Positions 35,155-46,775 of a stretch of DNA of 64,000 bases are shown piece by piece; the first letter of the stretch is position 1, and every line of letters begins with the position of its first letter. The DNA comes from Pelodera strongyloides. Its lineage: Eukaryota > Nematoda > Chromadorea > Rhabditida > Rhabditidae. The stretch spans positions 1 through 64,000 of the forward strand of contig JAANDG010000087.1 of assembly GCA_036852015.1 (NCBI GenBank), written 5' to 3'. The position numbers and the translations under genes were made by a program. The notes under the pieces were generated by a model. That model did no database searches, was not told the origin of the DNA, and saw only the letters and a list, made by a program, of their open reading frames with translations.

Positions 35155-36630
35155 GTTGACTGCGTTTTTCATATTTATGAAACGCATTTTTGCTACGCAC
35201 TGCACTTCTAGGGATATGCGCTGCAACTCTGGTTTTAGGCTGCCTTTTTTAAGTATAGCCACTGCCGATTGGTTATCACAAAAAATATTGACAGTAGATT
35301 TTGGAGCAAAGTTTTTGCCAAACGTGGCGATTCCCTGAAACACTCCTAACAATTCTCGCCCGGTGCTTGATTTTTGCACTTCTACTGGAGACAAATTACG
35401 CGCCGTTTTCTCATAGTGGGTCGAAAATGCACTTTTCTATTGCCAGAGTGACTCCCGCATTATGCAATTGAGCTTGGGGGGGGGCACAGTGGGCGGAGCC
35501 TCAAAATAGTCCGAGCTTGCTGAAACTTGCCCACGAGGTATAATCCGACCTGCCAAATCGATTAAGAACAAAATCAGTAGTCTATAGTCAATATATATTG
35601 ATTTTCTGGTCATAGATTTTTTAATTTTCTAAAGAATAATAATTTAAAAAGCGTAAATTCTAGTGTTTCAGGAGTATCCATGTGTAATTGCGTGAGAGTT
35701 CAGGCATGCGAGCTTTCAAAACACGTCAAAGTTAAGATTTGTTTCCATATGCATTATCCTTTAGTGGAACGTGCAGAACAGCAACTAGCAGTAACACACC
35801 CCAAAATTATGTTCTATCGTTTATGTACTCGAACAGAGGCTTGACAACAACCAACTGTTTCCATTGATGAGATGTGTCCGAGACCATTTTAATTTATAGC
35901 GCAACCACATTAGCCTGAGATTACTATGTGAACTGTTTCTGGCGCGGCAATAAATGTAAAAAATGGCTGAGCGTAAGTCAGTAACATTAAAAAGCTAAAC
36001 ACATTCATAACTAATGAATTTAAAAGAGAAGAAAACCAACAAAGTAAAGGCAAAAATCGATAATCAGAAAATCAATAAATATTGACTATAGACTACTGAT
36101 TTTGTGCTCAATCGATTTGGCAGGTCGGATTCAGGAAGCTCGGACTATTCTGAAGCTCCGCCCATTGTGCCCCCCCCCAAGCTCAATAGGCCTTACAGTT
36201 AATTTCGCACTGAATTTGATAGATTTTGAGCCTAGACGGGGGGGGGACGATTCTGGCCTCTGATTTGAGCTTTTCAGAGATCCTCTCTTCGAGGTACTTT
36301 TCAAGCCTCTCCAGAGAGTTTGGAGAATTGGGCTCGGCCATATCTGAGAAAAATTTATTACATAGGTTGAAATTAACGCGAATTCAGTTCGCACGAAATA
36401 AACTTAACTGCCTAAAATTAAACTCATCTAACCAACCACAAATTAACTATCGTAAACGCAAGAACAACGACAAATCAAAACAACCGCCGCACGCTCCAGC
36501 CACAACAACCAGAATGAAAAAAAAATCAACTTTTTCCATGAGCTCAGGAAAATCCAGCCGATACGCAGACACGCCGTTGCGCGGGCTTTCGAAAATCTTA
36601 CCGTACCTCGACGGCTAGTTCGCAAAATAG
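35155..36630 (-). mobile_element. DIRS-like element fragment, copy 1
   Basis: The minus frame 35394-35170 encodes an RNase H piece (SSTGRELLGVFQGIATF, then NIFCDNQSAVAILKKGSLKP). 36190-36630 matches 45960-46645 (AACTAGCCGTCGAGGTACGG end on the minus strand). The reverse transcriptase part present at 44.4-45.4 kb is missing and a foldback element sits in its place. Confidence 0.6.
35463..36190. mobile_element. Foldback element with G/C-run ends
   Basis: ATTGAGCTTGGGGGGGGGCA at the left faces GTGCCCCCCCCCAAGCTCAAT at the right. Arms continue inward (GGGCGGAGC, CCGACCTGCCAAATCGATT, GACTATAGACTACTGATTTT). About 725 bp, inserted within DIRS-like sequence. Confidence 0.75.
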
Positions 36631-36692
36631 GCAATAAAGCTTTTAAAGTGAAAATTTCAGTTGAAAACAATTTGAAATTATATGAATTGCAG

Positions 36693-37060
36693 GCTCTGGT
36701 TTCGCAGTCGTCACTTCACTAGTTCTTCTCGTAAAAAAGGTTTCTTTTTTATATTTTAACTGTGTTTCAATATTGATTAGGGTTGGGGTATAGTTGTTAG
36801 GGTTGGGGTCTTTGCTTACATTACAAATACGTATATGTTGATGAACCACAGACAAAATAAGTAACAACATAAAATGTACGGGCCAGTATACGAGACTAAC
36901 TTTACTTTTCCCCTAATGTGATGATTTTTTTCCCGAGTATATCAAGCTATCAAGCCTAGAGTAGTTCATACGACCGAGTACACGATGATGGAGTTCCTAT
37001 CATCGATAAATTTGCATATTCAAATTTTCAGCTAGTTGAGGCATTGTGCCGTGTCCAATT
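36693..37060 (+). pseudogene. FAR-like 3' exon remnants (type 1)
   Basis: 36693-36739 reads SGFAVVTSLVLLVKK, with TTGCAG acceptor and GTTTC donor. At 37032 an exon start LVEAL is followed by a deletion relative to LVEAFGPTAAP in the complete gene. Only the 3' end survives. Confidence 0.55.
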
Positions 37061-37595
37061 CCATTGGACTAATTCACAGATGTTTTCCTTTTTAATAAAT
37101 GTATTATTTTCTTATTGAGCAACAGCACACGGAAGAATACATTTCATTTCAATAAATTGCGCAGAACAAATGGTCTTAATTAAGGAGGAATAACATCCGG
37201 TTTTTGAAAAGGATTTTAATAACTGCAACCTCACGCATCATATACAAATGGGCATGGTTAGAATTTAAAAAAAACTGAGAGCTAATAAATTTGCGAGCAA
37301 TTTGGATAAATACGTAGGAAATGATTCAAATTAAAGGAGTCTACGGCCAAGAACAAACAAATCGTACATTGTATAAAGTTTATAAAATAGTAACATCAGT
37401 GTGCCGCCTAGAATGCGTGGAAGAATAACAAGAACGAAAAAATACATGGAGCGTATAAAGGTATAAACAGAAAATATAAGATATAAGAAAAGTAAAAAGG
37501 AAAGCAAGGGAGGAACTATTGAAGGAACGAGAAGCGAACATAGAAAGAAACATTGTAATACATAGAAAGGCATGACATGACTGAATTATCTCACA

Positions 37596-39140
37596 AGGAT
37601 ATATATTGCGTAGACGATGACCCACGCTACAAACTGCAACGCTACATGATAAAGTACATAGGGAAGCAGATCTGAGAAGAATAATACTGTACTATTTTTT
37701 ATTTTGAAAGGGAGTTTTGGCCCCTCAAAGTTTGTGTTATGCTCCATTTCAGGCCATTGTCACATGCTGCCAGGAAGACTGAAACGGTCATCTCATAGTG
37801 TAGTTGATAGGGTTGCAGGCTGCTGAGCGGAAGGTCATGGGTTCTACTCCCCCATACTGAAACTATTTTTGCATTTTTTTCCGAAAATATTTTTTTTATA
37901 CCTTGAAAAAAAAAACAATTATTTTTGTATTTCAACAACTTTAGGAATGTCCATGACCCATTTATGCACTATTCCGGGCAAAAAACAGGTAAGTGATTTT
38001 TCCAAGTTTATCATGAAATCACTGATGGTACCCATGGTGGGAACATCAGCCGAAAATTATATGATGGTAAACAACAACAAAATGACTCTGAAGCATAACC
38101 TTCACAGTTTCAGAGTTCCATAAGATTGAAAATTATGTATATTTTATTCTATATGACTTATGGGAGTTTCTGATTATGTGTTTCTGATGTTAGAACATGA
38201 GCTTGGAGTTCATAAAAGAAGCGGTCTACGTGACCTTCTGCAGCAACTTCGTAGCACTAATAGACTTCCTCTCCTTGAAGATGACACACACTGACAAAAC
38301 ACGACAAAGAACGACACGCAACCACACGCAGTATATTTCCTTCTAGTTAGGTTAGAGTTCGGAGAATGGCCCTCCGCCCCCATAATTCGCCTTTTCGTTT
38401 CAAATTTTATTGTAGGTTGTGTGCCGTGATTTAGCAGTGTGTGCCATCTTGAAGGAGAGGAAGTCTGTCGAATTCTACACATGGTCACAGAACCTGTAGA
38501 AGGTCACATAGATCTTCCTTTCATGTTCTAACATCAGAAACACATAATCAGAAACTCCAATAAGTCATATAGAATAAAATATACATAATTTTCAATCTTA
38601 TGGAACTCTGAAACTGTGAAGGTTATGCTTCAGAGTCATTTTGTTGTTGTTTACCATCATATAATTTTCGGCTGATGTTTCCACCATGGGTACCATCAGT
38701 GATTTCATGATAAACTTGGAAAAATCACTTACCTGTTTTTTGCCCGGAATAGTGCATAAATGGGTCATGGACATTCCTAAAGTTGTTGAAATACAAAAAT
38801 AATTGTTTTTCCATGAATTATTCAAGGTATAAGTTCCAAAAAATATTTCGGAAAAAAATGCAAAAATAGTTTCAGTATGGGGGAGTAGAACCCATGACCT
38901 TCCGCTCAGCAGCCTGCAACCCTATCAACTACACTATGAGATGACCGTTTCAGTCTTCCTGGCAGCATGTGACAATGGCCTGAAATGGAGCATAACACAA
39001 ACTTTGAGGGGCCAAAACTCCCTTTCAAAATAAAAAATAGTACAGTATTATTCTTCTCAGATCTGCTTCCCTATGTACTTTATCATGTAGCGTTGCAGTT
39101 TGTAGCATGGGTCATCGTCTACGCAATATATATCCTTGTC
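37596..39140. mobile_element. 1.54-kb near-palindromic foldback element
   Basis: ACAAGGATATATATTGCGTA at the left is mirrored by TACGCAATATATATCCTTGT at the right. Arms of about 610 bp stay nearly identical to 38200/38522 and imperfectly to 38283/38447, leaving about 160 bp unpaired. Mirrored frames 37869-38123 and 38825-38598 encode nearly the same peptide and reflect the palindrome, not two genes. Each arm holds a tRNA-like segment. The right edge is 24 bp from the stop codon of the copy 2 B-box gene. Confidence 0.85.
37790..37862 (+). mobile_element. tRNA-like segment in foldback arm
   Basis: TAGTGTAGTTGATAGGG (A-box-like) and CATGGGTTCTACTCCCCC (B-box-like). The mirror copy is at 38879-38951 on the minus strand. 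It may be the ancestor (tRNA-derived SINE) of the foldback. Confidence 0.4.
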
Positions 39141-39163
39141 AGTGGAGTTTATCGGTGGACCCC

Positions 39164-41055
39164 TCATTTGCTTGTAAAGGCCCCTATTGCATCCGAAGCG
39201 ACATCATTTTCTGAGAATAATTGAAAGTGAATAATTAAAAATGAAAATGAAATAAAAAAGGGCATCGAGGCTACTTATTGTTAGGTTTTCATGACACCTG
39301 AGGTAAGTAGTACCTTTTCGCCAAGTTGGACGAAAGACTGCCTCGGGTAACCCTTTGAAAACACCAAGTTTTAATATTTTAAATCAGAATGGAAATAAAA
39401 TTGCTTACCAAGTTTCTCCTCAATGACCATATCGCTAAGCGACTTCTCCAACTCTTCGACTTTACTTAGCGCCTGTAAAGGGTTTTTACCAAAAGGTACT
39501 CAAACTGACAATAAGCTTGAAGCACGCGCATGTAACCCAATATACCACCGAAATTGCGCAAAAAAAATTGAAAATTACATAATCCAATGCCAGCAATTGC
39601 ACATTATTGTTGAGAATTTGGTTTATGCTCTAAATCAGTCAACAGAGTTTTAGAAGCGTGCTCTGCGACACGTCTAAGTATGGATATATTTTGTTGTTTT
39701 AGATGTTTTTTCTGGTTTACTAGAGAGCAGTGAACCTAATAGTTTTGTGGAAAATGCGCTAATTGAACAAAAATATGTGCTACGTTTTGGGTAAAATGTG
39801 CTAATTGTATGTGCTTATTACCGTGACTTGTGCCCCAATTAGTCCGTCGATACTATTCTTCAATTGTCCAATGTTGCTCCGTTCCCTAATTGTGTGAAGG
39901 AGGGCGAGATCAGTCTCGCGGAGGGCCTTCGTATACAAACACTTGTAGTTGTCAACCACCTTTCCACACGCGACATGCATCTGGTGAAAAGAAAGGCAAT
40001 TATATTTACCGTTCCACGAATGTGCAGGCAACATGCATTACATATGTAATGTAGGATGTGCCTAACGTCAAGACTAAGTTTAGGCCCGTGCAAGAGATCT
40101 GAACTCCGCGCGGGTCCCATGACTGAAATACACGATCCGGTCTGCTCTTAGTTTTGGTTTCAATTAGTTCAGTTCCTGGCCAAGGAGAGCGATTGAGCAC
40201 CTTTTCCTCCGCAACCGAAATTGCTACCAGTGTACTCTACTGATCTGAGAAGTCTTGGCAGGAGTAGTGCAGGCAACATGCATTTACTGTTAAATATGTA
40301 AGATATATGATGTCTAATGTAACATGTAAAAGGTATGACGCGACATTAAAATGTAAAATCCCCCTTGCCCACACAGGCATAGGCAAAACATTCTGGCATA
40401 CCCGCATGTATCCCTGTGCGACAGAGCCCGTCCACTTGATCAATTTCTCCAAGGTTTTGTCACTTTCCTCTTGAATGACTACCGTTTGAAGTAATGCTGG
40501 CAACATCTTGATGTTGTGACCTGGAACATTTTATTATGCAATGCTTTTTGTTGGAACAAAACGCAATATTACAAATAAATTACAATTCCACAAAAAGGTG
40601 ATATGATATAACGGCCGGTTTTTGAAAGTGTGCTGGGCAACATCATTGTTCACTGTTGAATGAAAATAAATAGGAGTAGACTAAATGTCTTATCCTGCAA
40701 TTTCCTGCAATATCATGCAGTGTTCCACTTGGGACATATGGGAGATATGCAGTATTATCAATGGTGCATTTTCTAACGTTCAAAGGTGTATGTAAAATCG
40801 TACACTAGATGCACATTTGATACTTGGAAGCAAAATGCGCTGTTTTTGCCATACATCGAGAACCCATTAAGTCGCTTATTGTGTTATGCTATGCAGGAAC
40901 CAGTTCCATGCAAATCAGTTCCATGCAGTTACATTACATTCATAGCATTACCCCAGTGCTCATTTGTGAGACAAATACAGCACAGGCAGTACTTCTTACA
41001 GTCCTCGCACATTCTGAGGTTGATAGGTGCCGTCAACTGGGTGCAGGATTCACAT
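39164..41055 (-). CDS. B-box/coiled-coil part of TRIM-like locus, copy 2 (intact)
   Basis: Exons 41055-40952, 40520-40402, 39980-39822, 39472-39409, 39352-39314, 39210-39164 (TGA) are in phase with no internal stop, about 177 aa from the B-box exon onward. The B-box reads CESCTQLTAPINLRMCEDC..CLCCICLTNEHWG-H. Coiled-coil exons read EESDKTLEKLIKWTGSV, HTIRERSNIGQLKNSIDGL and VEELEKSLSDMVIEEK. The last exon ends NDVASDAIGAFTSK. Exon 4 is 9 bp shorter than in copies 1 and 3. No in-frame Met precedes the B box, so an upstream exon, probably the RING exon at 41235-42545, is needed. TRIM proteins use the coiled coil to dimerise and the RING to transfer ubiquitin; applying that here is inference. 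Confidence 0.62.
40608..40660. mobile_element. GGCCGG-TIR MITE, left end only
   Basis: AACGGCCGGTTTTTGAAAGT followed by GTGCTGGGCAAC matches 31630 and 51390. The right end has been lost; the sequence at 40835-40870 instead resembles the TTA-flanked MITE of 49.2 kb (GTTTTTGCCATACATCGAGA). Confidence 0.5.
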
Positions 41056-41234
41056 CTGCAAGGTATTATGTAATATAATTGGCTGAGCCGTCTAAGCGGC
41101 TGTCAGCTACTTACATAAAATCATAAAATTTCAGTATTGATGCGCGCAGTACATTTTAGTTCCGGAAACTAATTATATTGTTGCGACATTTGCGTTTTTC
41201 TAGTATTGATTCAACAACAATAACTCTAAAAATC

Positions 41235-42545
41235 CTACTTGATTTTATCCGGAATTCCAGCTACAGCCGAAGAAGTTGTTTTATCCAAATCATATGATGA
41301 TGGAAGACGTAACGAATTATACTGGGCTGCTTCCGATTCAGGTTTCTTGGATGGTGTTGCTGGCGGGATTTTATTCGGAATTCCAGATACAGCCGAAGAA
41401 GTGGTTTTATCCAAATCATATGTTGATGGAAGACGTAACGAATTATACTGGGCTGCTTCCGATTCAGGTTTCTTGGATGGTGTTGCTGGCGGGATTTTAT
41501 TCGGAATTCCAGATACAGCCGAAGAAGTGGTTTTATCCAAACCATATGTTGATGGAAGACGTAACGAATTATACTGGGCTGCTTCCGATTCAGGTTTCTT
41601 GAATGGTGTTTCTGGCGGATCGTCACCTCCGTTTTTGAAGAAGGAACGGAGTTCTTTATCCACATCCAAAACACACCTCAAGCGGATGGAAGTCGTATTT
41701 GCTTCAGAACAAGTGTGTTTCGACAAGCATTGGTTGCACATTATCTTGGAACAACCAGGATGAAACATGGGGAGTTGCAGGGAATTGGTGGAAAATGGAC
41801 TTGAACAAAGTTCGCAACGCAGTGGAGTCCATTTGGAATACGTGAGAAGTTTCAGATCATCCATGTCGGGAATATAAAGAAGAAGAACACCAAGAAAATA
41901 AATACAATTTATTCTTCTCGGAGTGCAATATGCGGACACCTTTCCGCAACACCTGCAGCACGTCAACTCACCGGTGTTTGTAAAATACACATTATAATTA
42001 TAACAGTCCACAGTCAAACTCGCCTTACATAATTGGCATTTAAAATGTTCGAGTTGCATTTCCTTCCTCGTTGTGACAATACATTCTTGGTCAGAAAAAT
42101 AGCCTCTCAACTCATTGATAATTCTCATGAAAGTATTGATCGGAGGTTCCTTGACAGTTCTACCGGCAGGAAGGCATTTAGTGCACCGGAAAACATAACC
42201 GATGTAACCGATGCGTTGTGTGGCAAAGCTGGATGCACACGACGACGTACTGCAACGTATAGGACACCACTTGCCGTAATTGAGGAGTTTCAACTCGTCG
42301 TCTGGTGCGAATTTGTGAAGATAGTCGAGGTAACCCGTGTATTCAGGAGATGTGTAATCGCAAGTAGTTGTGTAATTCCGAGTGACTATGCATTTAGTTG
42401 CTTTGTCTGCTTCTCGTTTAAAGATTGTTCTACACGGTCCACATGTTAATCTCCCACATTCCATACAGATTCCAAGATTGTAATCGTCCGACCTCTCGCA
42501 AATTAACGAACAATTGTGGCAGCAAAATGTCTTTAAACGCACCAT
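41235..42545 (-). CDS. RING-like zinc-binding protein, TRIM-like locus copy 2
   Basis: An uninterrupted 436-aa frame from MVRLKTFCCHNC to GIPDKIK-stop. It has the same zinc-cluster order as copy 1: CHNC (9-12), CMECGRLTCGPC, WCPIRC..CASSF, CTKCLP, CQLC, LRCELCSSPF, CSKIMCNQCLSKHTC. The C-terminal tail has three tandem 42-residue units (126 bp each, starts near 41251, 41377 and 41503) containing SEAAQYNSLRLPSTYDLDKT, against one unit in copy 1 and two in copy 3. Of the three RING copies this is the longest undisrupted one. The B-box exon follows at 41055 on the same strand. Confidence 0.68.
   Translation of the reverse strand: MVRLKTFCCHNCSLICERSDDYNLGICMECGRLTCGPCRTIFKREADKATKCIVTRNYTTTCDYTSPEYTGYLDYLHKFAPDDELKLLNYGKWCPIRCSTSSCASSFATQRIGYIGYVFRCTKCLPAGRTVKEPPINTFMRIINELRGYFSDQECIVTTRKEMQLEHFKCQLCKASLTVDCYNYNVYFTNTGELTCCRCCGKVSAYCTPRRINCIYFLGVLLLYIPDMDDLKLLTYSKWTPLRCELCSSPFSTNSLQLPMFHPGCSKIMCNQCLSKHTCSEANTTSIRLRCVLDVDKELRSFFKNGGDDPPETPFKKPESEAAQYNSLRLPSTYGLDKTTSSAVSGIPNKIPPATPSKKPESEAAQYNSLRLPSTYDLDKTTSSAVSGIPNKIPPATPSKKPESEAAQYNSLRLPSSYDLDKTTSSAVAGIPDKIK
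41239..41620. repeat. 126-bp in-frame tandem repeat in RING tail
   Basis: GGAATTCCAG starts recur exactly 126 bp apart, encoding 42-residue Ser/Pro-rich units. Antisense and shifted frames are also open here, a by-product of repetition. Confidence 0.9.
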
Positions 42546-44049
42546 CTTTCTGGAAAACCGGATTATTCAATCTATTTAACTATCTATGGGCAGTTGTAAC
42601 AAAGAAAGGAACAAGAGCGGAATTGGACATTGTATAGTATTCAAACACAAGACTGGACCGTTTATCTTCGAAATAACTTCAAAAACCAGCAACATTTTCA
42701 GAAATTCGAACATTGAAGTTCATAATTACAGAAAAAACCTGATTCAGTTAGCAAAGAGGGTAAATGCAGCTGGTTGTTATTTTTTTATTGAAAGTCTGCC
42801 TCCTGTTGGAAAAGTGTGGTAATAATGTTATTAGGAACATTTATTTTCACCTTTTGTTTGATACGGATTGTTTTACGTTATAAAATGATCGGTTATTTAA
42901 TTAAAAGGTTTTTTTCATAAACTACGGCTTGTATAGAACAAAAGAAATAATCGATTTTCTGTAGGTTTCAATATAAAATGAGTCCGAGATTTCTGAAACG
43001 ATCCAAGAAAAAAGGCGTTTGCAATGAAGAATAGTTCCCTTGTCAGTATTTATAGGGTATTTTCAGATGCCTTGTGATAAGCGATAAACGTGGAAGTGGC
43101 CTTATCTTAAGTGTTTAGAACAAATGAATCACGTAAAACGCAAAATATAACCTGCCAAAATCACACAATATCTTGACCGAAAATAGGAAAACGTTGTTAT
43201 ATGGGATTGTTTGTGATTCAGCTTGCAGATTGGATCAAATATTACGATTGGGGTTTTTTTTATCTGTGGTTCAGACTAGAGTTGTGGTTCTTATTATGCA
43301 AGCTTTCTTCCTGATACGTGATGCATTCATGTTAATTCTTCGATTAACAATGCGACTATTTTTCTACGCTAAAAGAAACATTCGAAGGGCAAAATTATTT
43401 ATCTAACAAGGGATCGGCAACAGCGTTTAGCGGCTATTTCTAACCCATCATGGGTAAACAGAGCATGATTGGAATAAAAGTTTGGAAAACATGTTTGGAA
43501 AACACTGCAGTCATCTGGGAATGGGAATGTGTGCTTTAGATAAATATTTGCATTTCACATATGTATAATCATCGGTCATTGCTCATATTGTAAGTTCTAA
43601 TTGTAAGTGTAGCAACGCTTTCAACAAGCGGTGAATTCGGCCAAGCATTGTTGGACTAAACAGTGCCGGAAACATCCATTTTGACGCAATCTTCCAACAC
43701 CATTTTCGTGCACTATTCAACTTTGCCAGCTACCAATTTGTAATTTTAAGTTGTTTGAGGCATTCGGGCACACTTCAGCACCAGTTGTCCAATTCTATGA
43801 TTGAACTTTATAGATGAAGTTGGAGCATAGGTCGAAGCATGCTGTAGACTCTTTTCATAAGCTCTGTTCATTTAGGGTAGTTATTCCCAATAAAATCAAT
43901 GCTGTCGAAGAGAATATTGCGCAACAATTCAAAACCCGTGTTGCCAATCAATGGAGAACAAACAAAATTTGAGATAAGCATGAATGAGTAGAACAATGAA
44001 AACTATCGCTTTAGAATTGAACACCAATCTGATACTGTATTGATTTCAG

Positions 44050-44098
44050 GTGCTGGTTATGCAGCCGACACCACTTATTCTTCAAGTACAAAAGTTTT
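44050..44098 (+). pseudogene. FAR-like 3' exon remnant (type 2)
   Basis: TTTCAG then GAGYAADTTYSSS, a version of the 35095 exon with a small deletion (ACACCACTTATTC for ACACTTCACTTATCC) that shifts the frame. Directly followed by DIRS-like sequence, as at 35.1 kb, so the DIRS insertion predates this duplication. Confidence 0.55.
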
Positions 44099-44101
44099 TT
44101 T

Positions 44102-46645
44102 TTATTTGACTGCGTTTTTAATATTTATGAAACGCATTTTTGCTACGCACTGCACGTCTAGGGATATGCGCTGCAACTCTGGTTTTAGGCTGCCTTCTTT
44201 AAGTATAGCCACTGATTTTGGAGCAAAGTTTTTGCCAAACGTGGCGATTCCCTGAAACACTCCTAACAATTCTCGCTCGGTGCTTAATTTTTGCACTTCT
44301 ACTGTAGACAAATTACACGCCGTTTTCTCATAGTGGGTCTCTGAGACCAAAATAGCACCGATATCTGTATCTGATGCATCTGCAAAAATTGACCGCTCAC
44401 CGGGCACGACAGGATCCCGAATATTTCTCGCAACCGGCCGGACGCATCGATCCCTCCGCCCACACCTCCAGTTCGGCACGCTCCTCGCTTGAGACAGTTC
44501 TACCGACAAGAGCGTCCCCGCCGACTCGCGCCGTTGAGGCGATTGTAGTTTGCAACGCTCTTGTTGCCCGAACAGCATCTGCAACACCCAAATGCATATA
44601 TATGACAGTACCCACACATTTTCGACGGTTCAGGACCGAAGGTTGTCCTCTGAGGAGCTTGTGCACCTGGTGTTTTGCTTTCTCAATTCTGCGTTCAGAG
44701 ACGGAAACAGTACCAAGTGCCAAATCGATTGTGTACCCCAAAAAATCAACTGGTTCGAAAATGCACTTTTCCATTGCCAGAGTGATTCCCGTATTATGCA
44801 ATGTTTTCAATACGAAACCGTGCGCCTTGAGCTTCCTCGTAAGTTTCGCAAAAGACAAGGCCAGCGTCTAAGTAAAAGGTAACACCGATTCCGTGTTTTC
44901 GCCAATATTTAACCAGTGGCTTGAAAAGCTTAGTGAACAGCCAAGGCGCTGAACACAATCCGAACAGTAATACACAAAATTTGTAATATGTCACAACACA
45001 ATTTGCGCACCACGAAAACCCAAGAAAAGCTTGCGATTGTTCATCTACTCTAACATGATGATACCCGGATTTGAAGTCGAATTTGAACATGTAACCAGCA
45101 TGCGGTAAAGCGTGCAAAACCTTAGAAAGATCTTCGAGAGAGAATTTTGTTTTGTGTAGAAATGAATTTAGAGAGATCTAAAACTAATCTCAGCTTCGCA
45201 CCGTTGTCCGCGACTAGAAGAGGGGAGATACAGACGAGTTCGTCTTTTCTAGCTTTTACGACGGCACCCTCTCTTAAAAGCTTAGCTATTTCTGCTGACA
45301 CAAAATCACAGTTAAGAATTGCACTTGGCCGGTTTTCTGTCGACACATGAGAAAAAAAAACTTGGAACATTAATATTATAACCGTCGCTAATAACAGAAC
45401 ACAACCAGTCAGAAGCACCTATTTCTCTCCAAAAACTAACTGAACCAGAACATCTATCATGAATCAACTGACCATTGTCTGGGTGCGCTCCGAGGAGCCC
45501 TGCACTGAGCTCGCACATGTCCGTATTGGTAACAGCTGTAGCACTGCAGTGTACGCGGTCGCTGAACCTGGGGTCGAGGGAAGGACGACCGGCCACCATT
45601 AAAGGAGTCCCTAAGGTCACCGACCTCTCTGAGGACCTCAGCATTGCCTGGGAGGTTCCGGGGCGCGTGGTCGGCAAAGCCACCGTCCCGTGATCGAAAG
45701 GGCTGCGAGATAGCCCCAACCTTGCGTTTCCGACGGGAGCTTCCTTCATCAGAGTCTGGGCAAGCAGGACGCCAGATAGTCCGCCTTCGTCGCCCCCGTC
45801 AAAGACTTAATCTCTTCCGCCATTGCGGCGGCCGCGAACACTTGAGGATTGGTGTCCGCGGCTACAAGCAAGGCGTTGCGATCTTTTAACAGCGACATAG
45901 CTTCCTGCACGAAGGGATTTTCGGGCACAACCACTCAAGTTCAAAAGACCCAGCACCTTACAGTTAATTTCGCACTGAATTTGATAAGATTTTGAGCCTA
46001 GATGCAACTGGCGAATCGCCAAGCGAAGGTAAATGCAACTGGCGAATCGCTACTCTAAGTACTATGCACAGAGAAAAGAGCAAGCGCGCAGAGAAAAGGG
46101 AAAAGACGAGTAAAAAGCTGGCGGCCTTATCCATCTTTTTTTCATGAGGAATCATATATTCTGTATGGCCGAGTGGTCTGAGGCGCTGGTTTGAGGTTTG
46201 GCAGAGGCGTGCCGACAAGTTCGATTCCTGTCATGTCGAATTGTTTTGCCGCATTATTATGAAAAGGGCGGCAAAAACAGCGAAGCGCCTGGCGAAACGC
46301 TGGTTGTTTAGTCCAAAATGGCGTTTCGCTGTGCTGGTGGACAGGCGTTTCGCCATTACATTCGCCTGGCGTTTCGCCAAAAGGGAACGCAGTAGGTTGA
46401 AACTAACGCGAATTCAGCTCGCACGAAATAAACTTAACCGCCTAAAATTAAACTCATCTAACCAACCACAAATTAACCATCGTAAACGCAAGAACAACGA
46501 CAAATCAAAACAACCTCCGCTCGCTCCAGCCACAACAACCAGAATAAAAATAAAATCTACTTTTTCCCCGAGCTCACGAAAATCCAGCCGATACGCAGCC
46601 ACTCCGTTGCGCGGGCTTTCGAAAATCTTACCGTACCTCGACGGC
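44102..46645 (-). mobile_element. DIRS-like tyrosine-recombinase-group retrotransposon remnant, copy 2
   Basis: Minus-strand pieces in order: RT N-terminus 45418-45122 (ISPLLVADNGAKLRLVLDLS), palm 45117-44794 (FKFDFKSGYHHVRVDE, FLGFSW, LLFGLCSAPWLFTKL), thumb/connection 44858-44397 (EPVDFLGYTIDLALG) and RNase H 44617-44102 (SIFADASDTDIGAIL, STERELLGVFQGI). FGLCSAPWLFTKL..LVKYW is characteristic of DIRS/PAT/Ngaro-type RTs. The catalytic YLDD site reads YLDA, and frames break at 45120 and 44.8-44.6 kb, so the copy is dead. 45960-46645 matches 36190-36630. No tyrosine recombinase domain was recognised. Described only; the protein is broken. Confidence 0.6.
46160..46242 (+). tRNA. tRNA-Leu/Ser-like sequence (probable pseudogene)
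   Basis: ATGGCCGAGTGGTCTGAGGC is a good type-II A box, and AAGTTCGATTCCTGTC a B box, about 45 bp apart, compatible with a long variable arm. The acceptor stem does not pair well (TCTGTAT against ATGTCGA), so a pseudogene is more likely. Confidence 0.4.
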
Positions 46646-46726
46646 TAGTTCGCAAAATAGAAGGCTTATAAAGTAAAAATTTCAGTTGAAAACAATTTGA
46701 AATTATATGAATTGCAGGCTCTGGTT

Positions 46727-46775
46727 TCGCAGTCGTCACTTCACTAATTCTTCTCGTAAAAAAAAGGTTTCTTTT
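46727..46775 (+). pseudogene. FAR-like 3' exon remnant (type 1)
   Basis: TTGCAG then SGFAVVTSLILLVK, but two extra A before the donor change the length from 47 to 49 bp and break the phase. No following LVEAF exon is found. Confidence 0.5.

Noticed and set aside
37869..38123. Nearly identical frames on opposite strands (also 38598-38825)
   Set aside because: Mirror arms of the large foldback; no splice sites or domain.
41239..41763. Plus-strand frames of 174 and 108 codons
   Set aside because: Antisense shadows of the 126-bp tandem repeat in the RING gene; the minus frame is the one conserved in all three copies.
43173..43406. Hydrophobic plus-strand frame (also 54894-55109)
   Set aside because: Duplicated non-coding flank of the TRIM-like loci; the frames differ in length and start between copies, with no splice context.
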